64,000 bases of DNA from Porphyromonadaceae bacterium UBA7332 (GTDB taxonomy: Bacteria > Bacteroidota > Bacteroidia > Bacteroidales > UBA7332), in the NCBI GenBank assembly GCA_002471225.1, contig DKPO01000044.1:1-64000 (forward strand). The letters run 5' to 3'. Under the pieces are notes generated by a model. It was not told the origin of the DNA and made no database searches. It saw only the letters and a list, made by a program, of their open reading frames with translations. Of the stretch, positions 18,485 through 26,360 are shown piece after piece. How positions within the stretch are numbered: the stretch's first letter is position 1; every line of letters begins with the position of its first letter. A program made the position numbers and the translations under genes.

Positions 18485-19207
18485 ATGGATAAAGATATTG
18501 AATTATGGAATAAGATATTAAAAATGACACTTCAAATTCCATTTGTAAAAGTAGACAGAACTAAATTTTTGGAAAAAGAATTGTCAGTCTATTTACCCCA
18601 AGATGAGGTGTTAAAAGCAATTAGTGAATCCCCGCTAAAAGTATTAACCAAGTCACATTTAGAAAAAATAGCTCGTGGATGTATTAAATATCATTTAACC
18701 TTAGTAACCGGAGCATCAGCACTCGCAGGTTTACCAGGAGGTTGGGCATCAGCTGGAACTATTCCAGCTGATATAGCTCAATTCTACGCACATATATTTG
18801 CTCTAACACAAAAATTATTGTATTTGTACGGATGGCCAGACATGCAAAATGAAAATGGAGAAATTGATGATGAAACGGCTTCTATCTTAACTTTATTTGT
18901 TGGAGTAATGATGGGGTCACAATTAGCTTCCGAAGCAGCAAAAAACTTAACAAAAGCTTTAGCGGTTGAAGTAGCAAAAAGATTACCAAGAGTGCATTTA
19001 ACGAAGTATATGATTTATAACATATCTAAACAATTAGCTAAATGGATTGGTATAAAGTTGACCAAACAAGGATTCTCGAGGGGAGTTTCTAAAGTAATAC
19101 CACTTATTGGCGCTCCTATCTCAGCAGGGCTAACTTATTATACCTTTAAACCTATGGCGGATAAATTACATAAACATTTAGAAAGTACTGCTACTTTTAT
19201 GAAGTAA
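18485..19207 (+). CDS. EcsC-family-like protein
   Basis: 240 residues. The central segment ALAGLPGGWASAGTIPADIAQFYAHIFALTQKLLYLYGW matches the EcsC-family pattern (glycine-rich, then P-A-D and an alpha-helical stretch). The C-terminal segment KVIPLIGAPISAGLTYYTF matches the second conserved EcsC glycine motif. Several segments are hydrophobic enough to associate with membranes. EcsC family function is poorly known. It is the last gene before the IS256 remnant and uses AT-rich codons, so it may mark the start of the accessory region. Confidence 0.65.
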   Translation: MDKDIELWNKILKMTLQIPFVKVDRTKFLEKELSVYLPQDEVLKAISESPLKVLTKSHLEKIARGCIKYHLTLVTGASALAGLPGGWASAGTIPADIAQFYAHIFALTQKLLYLYGWPDMQNENGEIDDETASILTLFVGVMMGSQLASEAAKNLTKALAVEVAKRLPRVHLTKYMIYNISKQLAKWIGIKLTKQGFSRGVSKVIPLIGAPISAGLTYYTFKPMADKLHKHLESTATFMK

Positions 19208-19260
19208 TCAGTAAGTGTATTCTCCGACAGAGTCTAATATTTTGTATAAATAAAAAATAG

Positions 19261-19298
19261 CAGGGTTCAGATCTAAGAAATTAGATCTGGACCCTTTT
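19261..19298. terminator. Hairpin terminator inside the IS256 element end
   Basis: A 14-bp stem (19263-19276 with 19281-19294, one G-T pair) with loop GAAA is followed by TTTT on the plus strand, and by GCTATTTTTT on the minus strand. It can end both the EcsC-like transcript and the old transposase transcript. Confidence 0.75.
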
Positions 19299-19299
19299 A

Positions 19300-19880
19300 T
19301 CAAAGATACAGATAAATTGATTCATAATCAATCCCCAATCTCGATAGATTTTCAATCAAATTAGTCGTATAAATAATCTTTCTAATTTCAACAGGAAAGT
19401 CAAAGAAAACAGTACGGTTTTCCCAGTTAGCTTTCCATGATTTAATAGAATAAGGGTATTTTTCACCCCACTTCTGATCAAAAAGATCCAATTCATGCTC
19501 AGCTATTTCTTTTGTAGGAGCATTATAAACGCTCTTTAAATCTGCCGTAAAAGCCTTCTTGTCTTTCAATACAACATTATTTGGCTGAGTTTCGGATCTG
19601 ATGAACCACACATATTTGAGTATTAGCAAGAGGGAATACTTCTTTTAACCCATCCTGTTTCAAACCTACACACAAATAGACGGTTTTATTGATTACCTTT
19701 CTATTGTCGCAAACCTTGAAAACAATACCACCCATCCAGACAATCAGATATAGATTATCCAATGATCGATTTTGCCAGTCTAAAGCAGCCTGAATTACTT
19801 TCCCGGTAATAATTGAAATTCTTCAGTTTTAAATAGAGAGATAAACTCTTTGTTTAAAATCTCTTTCGGTAATGTAGTTA
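19300..19880 (-). pseudogene. IS256-family transposase, frameshifted and deleted
   Basis: Three pieces read in order on the minus strand. The N-terminus is LPKEILNKEFISLFKTEEF. The core is LDNLYLIVWMGGIVFKV...VINKTVYLCVGLKQDGLKEVF joined directly to ANTQICVVHQIRNSAK. A frame change leads to KKAFTADLKSVYNAPT...FDQKWGEKYPYSIKSWKANWENRTVFFDFPVEIRKIIYTTNLIE. In IS256 transposases the first catalytic Asp lies in a WMDGI/YLDGI-type motif; here it is Gly. The block with the second catalytic Asp, before the CIVHQIRNS motif, is deleted. It is certainly inactive. Confidence 0.9.
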
Positions 19881-19987
19881 TAATTATTGTCTTTGTATTG
19901 TTGTAAAAATAAAATAGCAGAATAAGTTCATTATCCTACTATTTTTTATTTATACAATATTTTATACAGTATCTTTAGGATAAGGAT

Positions 19988-20833
19988 TTATTCAGTAAAT
20001 CCTAAGTAATCCTGATATTCTTTACCCGTATAGCCTTTACGCTTAATAATCTTATCAACAAGCTTATCAGGAAATACTAACTTTAGGCTGGCCTTATCAG
20101 GATACTTTGCATTTGAACTCCAAAAAGTAAAGTTATATATTTCTCCTGGATATAATGTTTTAGAAATGGAGCCATTGTCTTCAGCCATAAAATCTCCTCT
20201 ATAGTCGTAATACTTCAGTTCGTACTTAACTCCTTCAATTGCAAAATTTAGGTTATTTCTAACGCGACCTTCACCATGAGCTTCACCGCTATAGCTAGTT
20301 TCCCACGACCAATTTATAATTTTTACGTTTTGAAGAAGTGTAATCTGTGCTTCAAAATATTCCTTGAGATACATCATTCTTACGTCATGAGAAATTTTAG
20401 AGAGCTCAACATCGAATATTTCCTTGTTACTGAATGCTCCCACAGCTTTTCCAAAATCAGCCATATCATCGTCTATTGTAAGCAAACCTTTACTATTGCA
20501 AATGTGAAGGTTGTCATCTTTATCTGTAGCCCACACTAAAGTCACATATTCTTGCTTAAAATTTCCATTTGAGGTCGTGTAGTTATTAAAGCACTTTACA
20601 AAAATAGTATCATTGGAATATGAGATATTAGATTCCTCAATTTCAACCACATCACTTTTTACATTAGTTTCAAGAGTCTCATATAAGGGATAATAATCAG
20701 ATGGAGAGGCAAAAGTTGTATCCATGAGAGAATAAAAGAATCCCTTTGACAATGAGATTATCTCATCATTTCTGTTTGTACATGACGAAGCAGAAATGAT
20801 GAGCATAATTAAGGGAAGTAACAATCTTTTCAT
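19988..20833 (-). CDS. Putative lipoprotein, unknown function
   Basis: 281 residues. A lipoprotein signal (MKRLLLPLIMLIISASSC) gives Cys18 as the probable lipid anchor. The mature part is mixed alpha/beta (YFEAQITLLQNVKIINWSWETSYSGEAHGEGRVRNNLNFAIEGVKYELKYYDY). Its latter half, with a paired beta pattern and GEIYNFTFWSS, resembles FxLYD-type or extracellular Ig-like modules. Its ATG overlaps the TAA of the upstream lipoprotein gene by one base, so translation is coupled. Surrounded by IS debris; function unknown. Confidence 0.7.
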   Translation of the reverse strand: MKRLLLPLIMLIISASSCTNRNDEIISLSKGFFYSLMDTTFASPSDYYPLYETLETNVKSDVVEIEESNISYSNDTIFVKCFNNYTTSNGNFKQEYVTLVWATDKDDNLHICNSKGLLTIDDDMADFGKAVGAFSNKEIFDVELSKISHDVRMMYLKEYFEAQITLLQNVKIINWSWETSYSGEAHGEGRVRNNLNFAIEGVKYELKYYDYRGDFMAEDNGSISKTLYPGEIYNFTFWSSNAKYPDKASLKLVFPDKLVDKIIKRKGYTGKEYQDYLGFTE

Positions 20834-21243
20834 TATTTAGTTTCTTTTGCGGCTGGAATTGTATCTTGCTTAACCTTATTCTCTGGTTGCTTAGGCTTAA
20901 TTGTTGCTGGCGCAACATCATCTTTAAGAGTAGCCTCACGTTTGAAAACAAAGTTAACAACACTAGTTCTTGTATTTTCACGAATACCAGTTACATACTC
21001 TGAATTTCCAAAGTTAGGATGTTTCGTTTCCACTTCTGTGTAAATATCAACAAGTTCCCAACCATCTGCACCCATTTTATTGAGCATAGGAGTTTGATCT
21101 CCATAAACAAGAGATCCATAGTCTGGCAAAAAGTCCGCTTCTTTACCTGCAACCTTTACAACTTTGTACACCCAAGTTTGAGAATCATTACTACATGCTG
21201 CCATTGTCATGACCAGCATGAAACAGAAAAATACCTTTTTCAT
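20833..21243 (-). CDS. Small lipoprotein with DUF4177-like core
   Basis: 136 residues from MKKVFFCFML; nine extra upstream in-frame residues (ATG at 21270) would spoil the signal peptide. A lipoprotein signal (FFCFMLVMTMAAC) gives Cys17. WVYKVVKV...LNKMGADGWELVDIYTEV...NFVFKRE follows, the pattern of DUF4177-type domains (W-Y-V, then LG-x-GWELV, then a lysine/arginine strand). The C-terminus is a Pro/Lys-rich tail. It overlaps the next lipoprotein gene by one base. Function unknown. Confidence 0.75.
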   Translation of the reverse strand: MKKVFFCFMLVMTMAACSNDSQTWVYKVVKVAGKEADFLPDYGSLVYGDQTPMLNKMGADGWELVDIYTEVETKHPNFGNSEYVTGIRENTRTSVVNFVFKREATLKDDVAPATIKPKQPENKVKQDTIPAAKETK

Positions 21244-21273
21244 ATTTATAAATTTATAAGTTATATCCAATAT

Positions 21274-21484
21274 CTACCATTCGCCATTTTGATCATAGTT
21301 AGGATGTTCAAATCCATCACCCTCATAACTACTAGTAGTGACATCCTCCCAATCCACCCAATTGCCAATACCTTTATTTTTGAACCTATCAGAGTCAAAT
21401 ACGCTTTGATCCCAATCTAGCCTTTTTTTAGAGGCGTGCTGTTCGTCTTCAAATAAAAAATCCCAGAACATTAAATAGCTGAAT
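21274..21484 (-). pseudogene. 3' fragment of an unknown gene, cut by an IS30-type remnant
   Basis: An open frame ending RLDWDQSVFDSDRFKNKGIG...EDVTTSSYEGDGFEHPNYDQNGEW runs to a stop at 21274, 31 bases before the lipoprotein ATG. Its upstream continuation is the out-of-frame IS30 transposase remnant, so the 5' part seems lost. It may have been the first gene of the lipoprotein operon. The acidic, aromatic sequence is not recognised. Confidence 0.4.
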
Positions 21485-21685
21485 TCAACTTGCAAATGCA
21501 ACTGAATCCTGATTTTTAATTTGTTTAATTTTTCCGTTTGGTGTGAAGTACCCGATTCTTTTACGAGGAAGATTATTAAGTGCATTCTCAATCCTCTTAA
21601 TCTGCTTGTTGGTTACTTCACTAAAATCCGTACCCTTTGGGATGTATTGCCTACTAAGTCCGCTAGTATTCTCATTGGGCCACAT
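21485..21685 (-). pseudogene. IS30-family transposase C-terminal fragment
   Basis: The translated segment NENTSGLSRQYIPKGTDFSEV...IENALNNLPRKRIGYFTPNGKI is the conserved C-terminal part of IS30 transposases (NENTNGLIRQYFPKG, then LNNRPRKRLG). The integrase core upstream is missing. It ends at 21485 and seems to have truncated the neighbouring gene. Confidence 0.9.
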
Positions 21686-22072
21686 GCCTATGAGTAGTGC
21701 GGTTTACAAAAATATAAATATATTTCCATTTTTTATTCAACTCCATCATATTAATTAAGCAAATTACTTTCCATTATAAGCAGTAACCATGTGTATATAT
21801 TTCTTTACTTTACCTAATACGCAAGCTGTAACTTTAACTATCGGAAGGCTTCTTTTCCCTATAACTTGCGTATCAAAAGGGCAAAACCTAAAATAATTCC
21901 TGTTTTTTCCATGTATTTCCTGTCTGACTGTTTGTGCCTTCAATTACGGGTAAGGCCACCACGGTTTTTCCTTTTATTTCCATTGTATATTTTTTTATAG
22001 GTTATGTTGATTTTAAATCAACAAATGCAATTGATTCCATTCGGCAAAATCCAATTACCCGCGAATGGGATT

Positions 22073-22102
22073 GTAGGGGTCTCGTTATTGGTAACGAGAC
22101 CC
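22073..22102 (+). repeat. REP-like palindrome with GTAG head
   Basis: GTAG (22073-22076) is followed at once by an 11-bp perfect stem (GGGTCTCGTTA / TAACGAGACCC) with loop TTGG. A GTAG or GGAG tetranucleotide 5' of a palindrome is the hallmark of REP elements moved by REP-associated tyrosine transposases. A second GTAG hairpin occurs at 50885-50909. No T-run follows, so it is a poor terminator. Confidence 0.45.
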
Positions 22103-22250
22103 GCGTTTCACCGTTGCACGGCAATTGAATTCAACTCTGTAAAATCATTGCATTGCTCAGACAAAAATTTATCTCCATAAATGTATAGGCAAGTGTATTT
22201 CGGCATGGATAAACGTATTTCAGAAATAGATACTTCTGTATTAATTTTCA

Positions 22251-22258
22251 TATATTTG
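22251..22258 (+). promoter_or_regulatory. Bacteroidetes-type -7 box
   Basis: TATATTTG matches TAnnTTTG, 47 bases before the ATG of the restriction-like gene, which suggests that this gene is still expressed. Confidence 0.55.
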
Positions 22259-22304
22259 CGTTTTCAAACAGTAAATTTAATTATTCACTTTAAAATCTTT
22301 TATT

Positions 22305-23108
22305 ATGAAAAAAGAAGAGTTTTTAAACTGGTTATCAGAATGTAAAGAGTATACAAATAACACGATAAGGAGCCGAGCTTCAAACTGTGCTACGATTGAA
22401 TTATACTATGGTAATCTTGATGAACTATATGATCAGGATCATTGTGATGGTCTTATCAAAGCATTCGCATACAGCTGTGATGACAAAATGAACAAACGAG
22501 AAGCGAATCATAAAATTCCAATTGACGGAGACATTTATAATGGCACCGTAACATATCGTTCGGCATTAAATCTATATATAAACTTTAGAGACAATTTCGA
22601 TTCCGGCAACTACAGAAATGTAAAAGTTATACCTGAAGCAGCAACAAGTGGAGCTCCCCAAAATCTTTTTGCTAATGAATTATCAATTTACCTATCTCAA
22701 TTTCCATTTTGTTTAGATTCACATAAGGAACCTGATACTTTTATTTCTGATGTAAAGGAGTATATTGAGTCAAACCCAGCATATTCACAATATACCTGGG
22801 AAAGAGAGTTTAAGCCTTCAATATATCATGGTGATAGCCTTGATCTTTTTGGGAAAAGTAACCATAAGTCTGATTATAGTATAGTTATTGAATTTGATGC
22901 ACACAGGGCTGATCAAGTTGCAAAAAAATTTGTATCAAGAGTAGCATTACTAAGTGATAGAAATATTATATATATTGCAATGTGTTACCCTGTAAAATCG
23001 GAAGTAAGTAAAAAAGAATGCGAAAAATATTTTAATTATTGCAATATTGTTTCTTCATTAATATCTATGGAAAAGAACGAAACTATTTTTGCCGGGATTT
23101 TATTTTAA
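22305..23108 (+). CDS. Putative PD-(D/E)XK-type restriction/nuclease-like protein
   Basis: 267 residues. The N-terminal ~100 residues form a helical domain (NTIRSRASNCATIELYYGNLDELY...KIPIDGDIYNGTVTYRSALNLYINFRDNF), a pattern I associate with the N-termini of various restriction-type proteins. The C-terminal part (WEREFKPSIYHGDSLDLFG...SDYSIVIEFDAHRADQVAKKFVSRVALL...IIYIAMCYP) has the look of a restriction-endonuclease fold. An acidic residue lies in DSLDLFG, followed by a strand with E-x-D (IEFD) and a basic helix. The canonical K of (D/E)XK is replaced by A in EFDA, so activity is open. No methylase gene is nearby. Flanked by IS remnants and carrying its own promoter. Confidence 0.5.
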   Translation: MKKEEFLNWLSECKEYTNNTIRSRASNCATIELYYGNLDELYDQDHCDGLIKAFAYSCDDKMNKREANHKIPIDGDIYNGTVTYRSALNLYINFRDNFDSGNYRNVKVIPEAATSGAPQNLFANELSIYLSQFPFCLDSHKEPDTFISDVKEYIESNPAYSQYTWEREFKPSIYHGDSLDLFGKSNHKSDYSIVIEFDAHRADQVAKKFVSRVALLSDRNIIYIAMCYPVKSEVSKKECEKYFNYCNIVSSLISMEKNETIFAGILF

Positions 23109-23173
23109 TATTATTTATTTCTTGAATCTTGAGACGAATGTTATTGTAAATAATTCAAATATCAATTCCAACT

Positions 23174-23218
23174 TCAGCTATGCGCATACTCCGAAACTCG
23201 GATATTGAACATAGCTGA
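23174..23218. repeat. Nested inverted repeat before a broken gene
   Basis: Outer 9-bp arms TCAGCTATG (23174-23182) and CATAGCTGA (23210-23218) enclose an inner TCCGA-AAC-TCGGA hairpin. It lies just upstream of the broken zinc-ribbon gene and has no T-run; role unknown. Confidence 0.4.
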
Positions 23219-23236
23219 CACAAAACAATCGAAACC

Positions 23237-23707
23237 ATGATTCCAGACCTTTCTACCAGTTTAATATGTCCTAAATGCAGTCATAAAAAAAGAAGTTCTT
23301 TCTCTCAGATCAAAGATTTTTATTGATACCAGTTTCTGGTTCGGCAATAAAATTATGGCACTCATGATGCCATTTGTATCACCGGTTCAAAAATGTCCGA
23401 CTTGCGAAAAATATTATTTCAGAAGCCGGGCAGAATCTATGGAAAAGTGTGATTAAGCAAAACACCCAAATCCGAAGACTGTGTGTATTTTGTTGCTAAT
23501 ACAGAAAGACAACTAAGGCTTCTCAAAGACGAAGAAAACACTCTACTATTTCAAGCTGAACTCTTGAGAGAAATTGGCAGATTCGATGAATCTATTTCAG
23601 TCCTGTATAAGATTCCTAAATATGTTGATAGAGAGACTGTTGAAAGAATCTACCTAATAATGAATAATGCTTTGGCTATTGACAATCCTGTGTTTGTTTG
23701 TGATTAA
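23237..23707 (+). pseudogene. Frameshifted zinc-ribbon protein gene
   Basis: The ATG at 23237 opens DLSTSLICPKCSHKKRSSFSQIKDFY and then a stop. In another frame the text continues as DTSFWFGNKIMALMMPFVSPVQKCPTCEKYYFRSRAESMEKCD. A third piece (VYFVANTERQLRLLKDEENTLLFQAELLREIGRFDESISVLYKIPKYVDRETVERIYLIMNNAL) ends at 23707. Together they read as one protein with two CPxC zinc knuckles and a TPR-like C-terminus, broken by at least two lesions. Function of the intact family is unknown to me. Confidence 0.7.
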
Positions 23708-23832
23708 AGCCACACGAATTAAGCTAGCCTTGTTTTCGATTTTTCATAGAACAAAAACTATTTAAATTGATATTTATGAGTAAACTTACTATTAATGTAA
23801 GCCTTCGATAAACTCCGTACTATAGATAAAAT

Positions 23833-23876
23833 AAAACCTTGAGATTGAACTTAACAGTTTTATCTCAAGGTTTTCT
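23833..23876. terminator. Bidirectional hairpin terminator
   Basis: A perfect 13-bp stem (AAAACCTTGAGAT at 23833-23845 with ATCTCAAGGTTTT at 23862-23874) carries A and T tracts on both sides. It lies between the broken zinc-ribbon gene and the IS66 fragment. Confidence 0.75.
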
Positions 23877-23936
23877 ATTGTTTCATTGATTTCGAAGATT
23901 TGGCAGATGTCACGGTTTTCAATATTCTCACGGATT

Positions 23937-24130
23937 TCAAAGTATCCCCGCAGATCTGGATCTGTCAGGTAACAACTCCGCTATATCCTTCGTATAATCC
24001 GTGTCGTAATCATGGACGTGGTATAGAAAATAAATCATCCAGCTACGGAAGTCAACTCCACTAACTTTGCAATAACCTATAATACTATAAATGATAGCCG
24101 TACTTTCCGCTGTATCATCATTCTCTAAAA
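23937..24130 (-). pseudogene. IS66-family transposase C-terminal fragment
   Basis: Minus-strand translation gives ENDDTAESTAIIYSIIGYCKVSGVDFRSWMIYFLYHVHDYD...KDIAELLPDRS. This matches the conserved end of IS66 TnpC (AAIVYSLIGTCKAxGVDPRxWMExVL...ELLP). The rest of the transposase and the accessory tnpA/tnpB genes are absent. From here to 24540 I see no further gene or recognisable element. Confidence 0.85.
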
Positions 24131-24540
24131 TAGTCTAATGTCCACATAATCTTTTTAGGCATAAATGTATAGTGCAGTTGGCAGTATTAACAGACGCAGT
24201 TTGCCGGAGACTTACATATATTTATAGTTAAATCTTATTCATCTCTATTTTATTTTGTTTGTATATTGGATTTTTATATATATTTGTTTGCGAAAGATGA
24301 TTTCATAATAGAGTCGCGCAAATATGTAGCGTGGTATCGCCTGTTTCGTAACTAAACATAGATTATTCTTGTTATATTATGATATAGTTTTCATAAATAT
24401 TGATAGGTGGATTTATCCTAAATTGAAAGTACTAAGAGAAACTTGAAATTCATGAACTATGAGGGAAATAAGCCGCCCTTCTTAAAAGAATGAATTTTAT
24501 AGAGTAATATAATATATATCAATATGGCTGACAAAGCAAA

Positions 24541-24784
24541 AATGAGAAGCACGAGGAAGCAATGCATAAGGTAGTAATGGCTTCTACCATGAAAATCAAA
24601 TTCTTTGAAACATAGCACTTAATACTAATTTACGCGAAAGGGTCAGGCTATATTTACAAAGAGTATAAACTTTAGTGAAATGTCCAATAAACAGATTACA
24701 GGGGTTTTAAATGCCCTGAATAATCATCCTCGTAAAACAATTGGAAGATTCACATTAAACAATCCTTTGAAATATAAACATTAA
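24541..24784 (+). pseudogene. IS30-family transposase C-terminal remnant
   Basis: Broken frames read EKHEEAMHKVVMASTMKIKFF, then NTNLRERVRLYL, then MSNKQITGVLNALNNHPRKTIGRFTLNN, ending at 24784. The order and spacing match the IS30 end (xxHExIAK..L.TKFYFAxPY, NENTNGLIRQY, VTDEQIxxVxxxLNNRPRKTLGYxTP). It points the opposite way from the fragment at 21485-21685. Confidence 0.75.
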
Positions 24785-24795
24785 ATTCAAGGAAA

Positions 24796-25092
24796 ATGAA
24801 ATTATCATTTTTTTCTCAAAGTAAGTTACTTTATGGAAGTATTGTTGCCATCATCGGAATATTGCTAATAGCAATTTCTTTAGTCTATAATGCCTTTTTC
24901 TTTTGGGGTACATTGGTGTTCGCTATTGGTATTGTGCTTGTATTCAGATGCTTTATTAATAATAATATAGCGTTTGGGGTATTTTGTTTATTTGTATTTC
25001 TCTTATTTGCCTCAATACATACATTCTCTTCAGAAAGGATTAGTAATACCAAGACAATTTCTACATTTGTCGAGAGTAATGAATTTGAATAA
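24796..25092 (+). CDS. Small three-helix membrane protein
   Basis: 98 residues with three hydrophobic helices (GSIVAIIGILLIAISLVYNAFFFW; GTLVFAIGIVLVFRCFI; IAFGVFCLFVFLLFASIHTF) and a polar C-terminus. It starts 12 bases after the IS30 remnant. No family recognised; it may be the intact survivor of an accessory cassette or a truncated gene. Confidence 0.45.
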   Translation: MKLSFFSQSKLLYGSIVAIIGILLIAISLVYNAFFFWGTLVFAIGIVLVFRCFINNNIAFGVFCLFVFLLFASIHTFSSERISNTKTISTFVESNEFE

Positions 25093-25231
25093 TACTGTAT
25101 TTTTTTGTGTCAATAGTGTCGATTCAAATCGTAAAACTTATGGAGAAGAGTTTGTAGTTCGGTATAATCGTTGAAAAGATTGACTGATTTGTCAAAAAGA
25201 AACGGTATATCTTTTTAGCGTAACAGGCATA

Positions 25232-25275
25232 AAAAACGAAGGCATTTGCAAACTGGCAAATGCCTTCGTTTTTAT
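25232..25275. terminator. Strong bidirectional hairpin terminator
   Basis: A perfect 18-bp stem (25232-25249 with 25256-25273), loop AAACTG, has A-run and T-run flanks. Just downstream, GGCAAATGCCTTCGTTTTT is echoed as GGGCAAATACGTTCGTTTTT (near 25299-25318), as if the 3' arm had been duplicated and had drifted. Confidence 0.85.
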
Positions 25276-25398
25276 TACCAAATGCGTTTGTTTTCCCGGG
25301 CAAATACGTTCGTTTTTCTGTAAATAATATCCTCCCGGATTTTGATACGTTTCAGTGTTTCAGTTGATCTGTACTCTTCCTCCCGATTCCTTATACAT

Positions 25399-25442
25399 AA
25401 AAAACCACTATATAATACCAAAATACTATATAGTGGTTTTAA
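25399..25442 (-). terminator. Terminator of the superoxide dismutase gene
   Basis: A perfect 14-bp stem (AAAACCACTATATA at 25401-25414 with 25427-25440) lies downstream of the sod stop; on the minus strand it ends in a T-run. Confidence 0.85.
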
Positions 25443-25482
25443 AGCAAATATTATTCTTATGATTAAAAAGAACGTAAAGAAA

Positions 25483-26130
25483 TTAGTAGCGACTTGAAAC
25501 TACATCCCAGTTGATAATATCCCAAAGTTTACCAACATGGTCAGGACGTCTGTTTTGATAATCCAGGTAGTAAGCATGTTCCCATACATCAAAAGTTAAG
25601 ATAGGTGTTAATCCTTTAGTAAGTGGGTTACCTGCATTGGATTCTTTTACGATTTCTAATTCACCATCCTTGTTTTTTACAAGCCATGCCCAACCTGATC
25701 CGAATAGAGAAGTTGATGCTGTATTGAATTCTTTTTGGAAGTTTTCAAGTGATCCCCATTTCTTATCGATAGCTTCAGCTAATTTACCAGTTGGTTTTCC
25801 GCCTCCGTTAGGTTTGAATGACTCAAAATAGAATGTGTGGTTCCATACTTGTGCAGCATTATTAAAAATCGGGCCATCAGATTCTTTAATAATTTCAACA
25901 AGATCCATATTCTCGAATTTTGTTCCAGGGATTAAATTATTTAAATTATTAACATATGCCTGATGGTGTTTGCCATAATGAAAATCAATAGTTTCTTGAC
26001 TGATAACTGGCTCTAAAGCGTTATGTGCGTAAGGTAATTTTGGTAGTTCAAATTTCATAATTGTTTTGTTTTGAGCATTAATACTAATAGCGGCTAATAC
26101 AAAAAAAGTAAGTATAGTCTTTCTCATCAC
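25483..26130 (-). CDS. Superoxide dismutase, Fe-type, with signal peptide
   Basis: 215 residues, about 20 longer than cytoplasmic SodB. The metal ligands are H51 (DFHYGKHH), H98 (VWNHTFYF), D181 and H185 (FDVWEHAYYLDY). The outer-sphere Gln in NNAAQVWNH (Q94) is the FeSOD arrangement. The canonical protein would begin KFELPKLPYA (from M25). Before it lies MMRKTILTFFVLAAISINAQ, a credible Sec signal peptide with a cleavage site after NAQ. The product is thus probably periplasmic, unless translation starts at M25. It converts superoxide to peroxide and oxygen. Monocistronic with its own terminator. Confidence 0.93.
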   Translation of the reverse strand: MMRKTILTFFVLAAISINAQNKTIMKFELPKLPYAHNALEPVISQETIDFHYGKHHQAYVNNLNNLIPGTKFENMDLVEIIKESDGPIFNNAAQVWNHTFYFESFKPNGGGKPTGKLAEAIDKKWGSLENFQKEFNTASTSLFGSGWAWLVKNKDGELEIVKESNAGNPLTKGLTPILTFDVWEHAYYLDYQNRRPDHVGKLWDIINWDVVSSRY

Positions 26131-26218
26131 TAATTGTATTTAGTTCTTCCTTATAACAAGGAAAAATTCCAAAATGTTTTGTTTGTAATTTATTTTAATA
26201 TAAGTTTGTTTTTGTATT

Positions 26219-26273
26219 GAATGAGTTTCTTTGCGCTCATTCGGCGAATATTTGATTTCTTTTAAATATTCGC
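26219..26273. repeat. Two adjacent hairpins between sod and the sigma gene
   Basis: GAATGAG...CTCATTC (26219-26225, 26236-26242) is followed directly by GCGAATATTT...AAATATTCGC (26244-26253, 26264-26273). There is no T-run. They lie in the divergent promoter region of sod and the ECF sigma gene and may be operators. Confidence 0.4.
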
Positions 26274-26360
26274 TTCAAAATTAGCAAAATTGTAATTATT
26301 ACAAAATAATATAAGGGGAAAATACTATAAAAAATATCTCCCGGATAAATATCTCCAGAT

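Larger units (their letters stand above)
19239..19960 (-). mobile_element. Internally deleted IS256-family insertion sequence
   Basis: Near-identical terminal inverted repeats of 26 bases bound the element (19239-19264 and the complement of 19935-19960, 24 of 26 identical). Between them lie minus-strand pieces of an IS256-type transposase. At ~720 bases it is about half the size of an intact member, so it is a non-autonomous remnant. The flanking ACAGAGTCT and ACAGTATCT are similar but not identical and not immediately adjacent, so I do not call a target duplication. Confidence 0.8.
21686..22304. other. Gene-free stretch with inverted repeats and a REP-like hairpin
   Basis: No supportable gene in about 620 bases; the 64-codon frame at 21934-22128 lacks coding character. 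It holds an inverted repeat ATACGCAAG...CTTGCGTAT (near 21817 and 21891), a GTAG-headed palindrome at 22073-22102 and the promoter of the next gene. Confidence 0.6.

Noticed and set aside
19227..19974. ACAGAGTCT / ACAGTATCT as target-site duplication of the IS256 element
   Set aside because: Only seven of nine bases match and the copies are at unequal distances from the inverted repeats.
21934..22128. 64-codon frame in the IS region
   Set aside because: It covers the REP-like hairpin and intergenic repeats and has no recognisable domain or start context.
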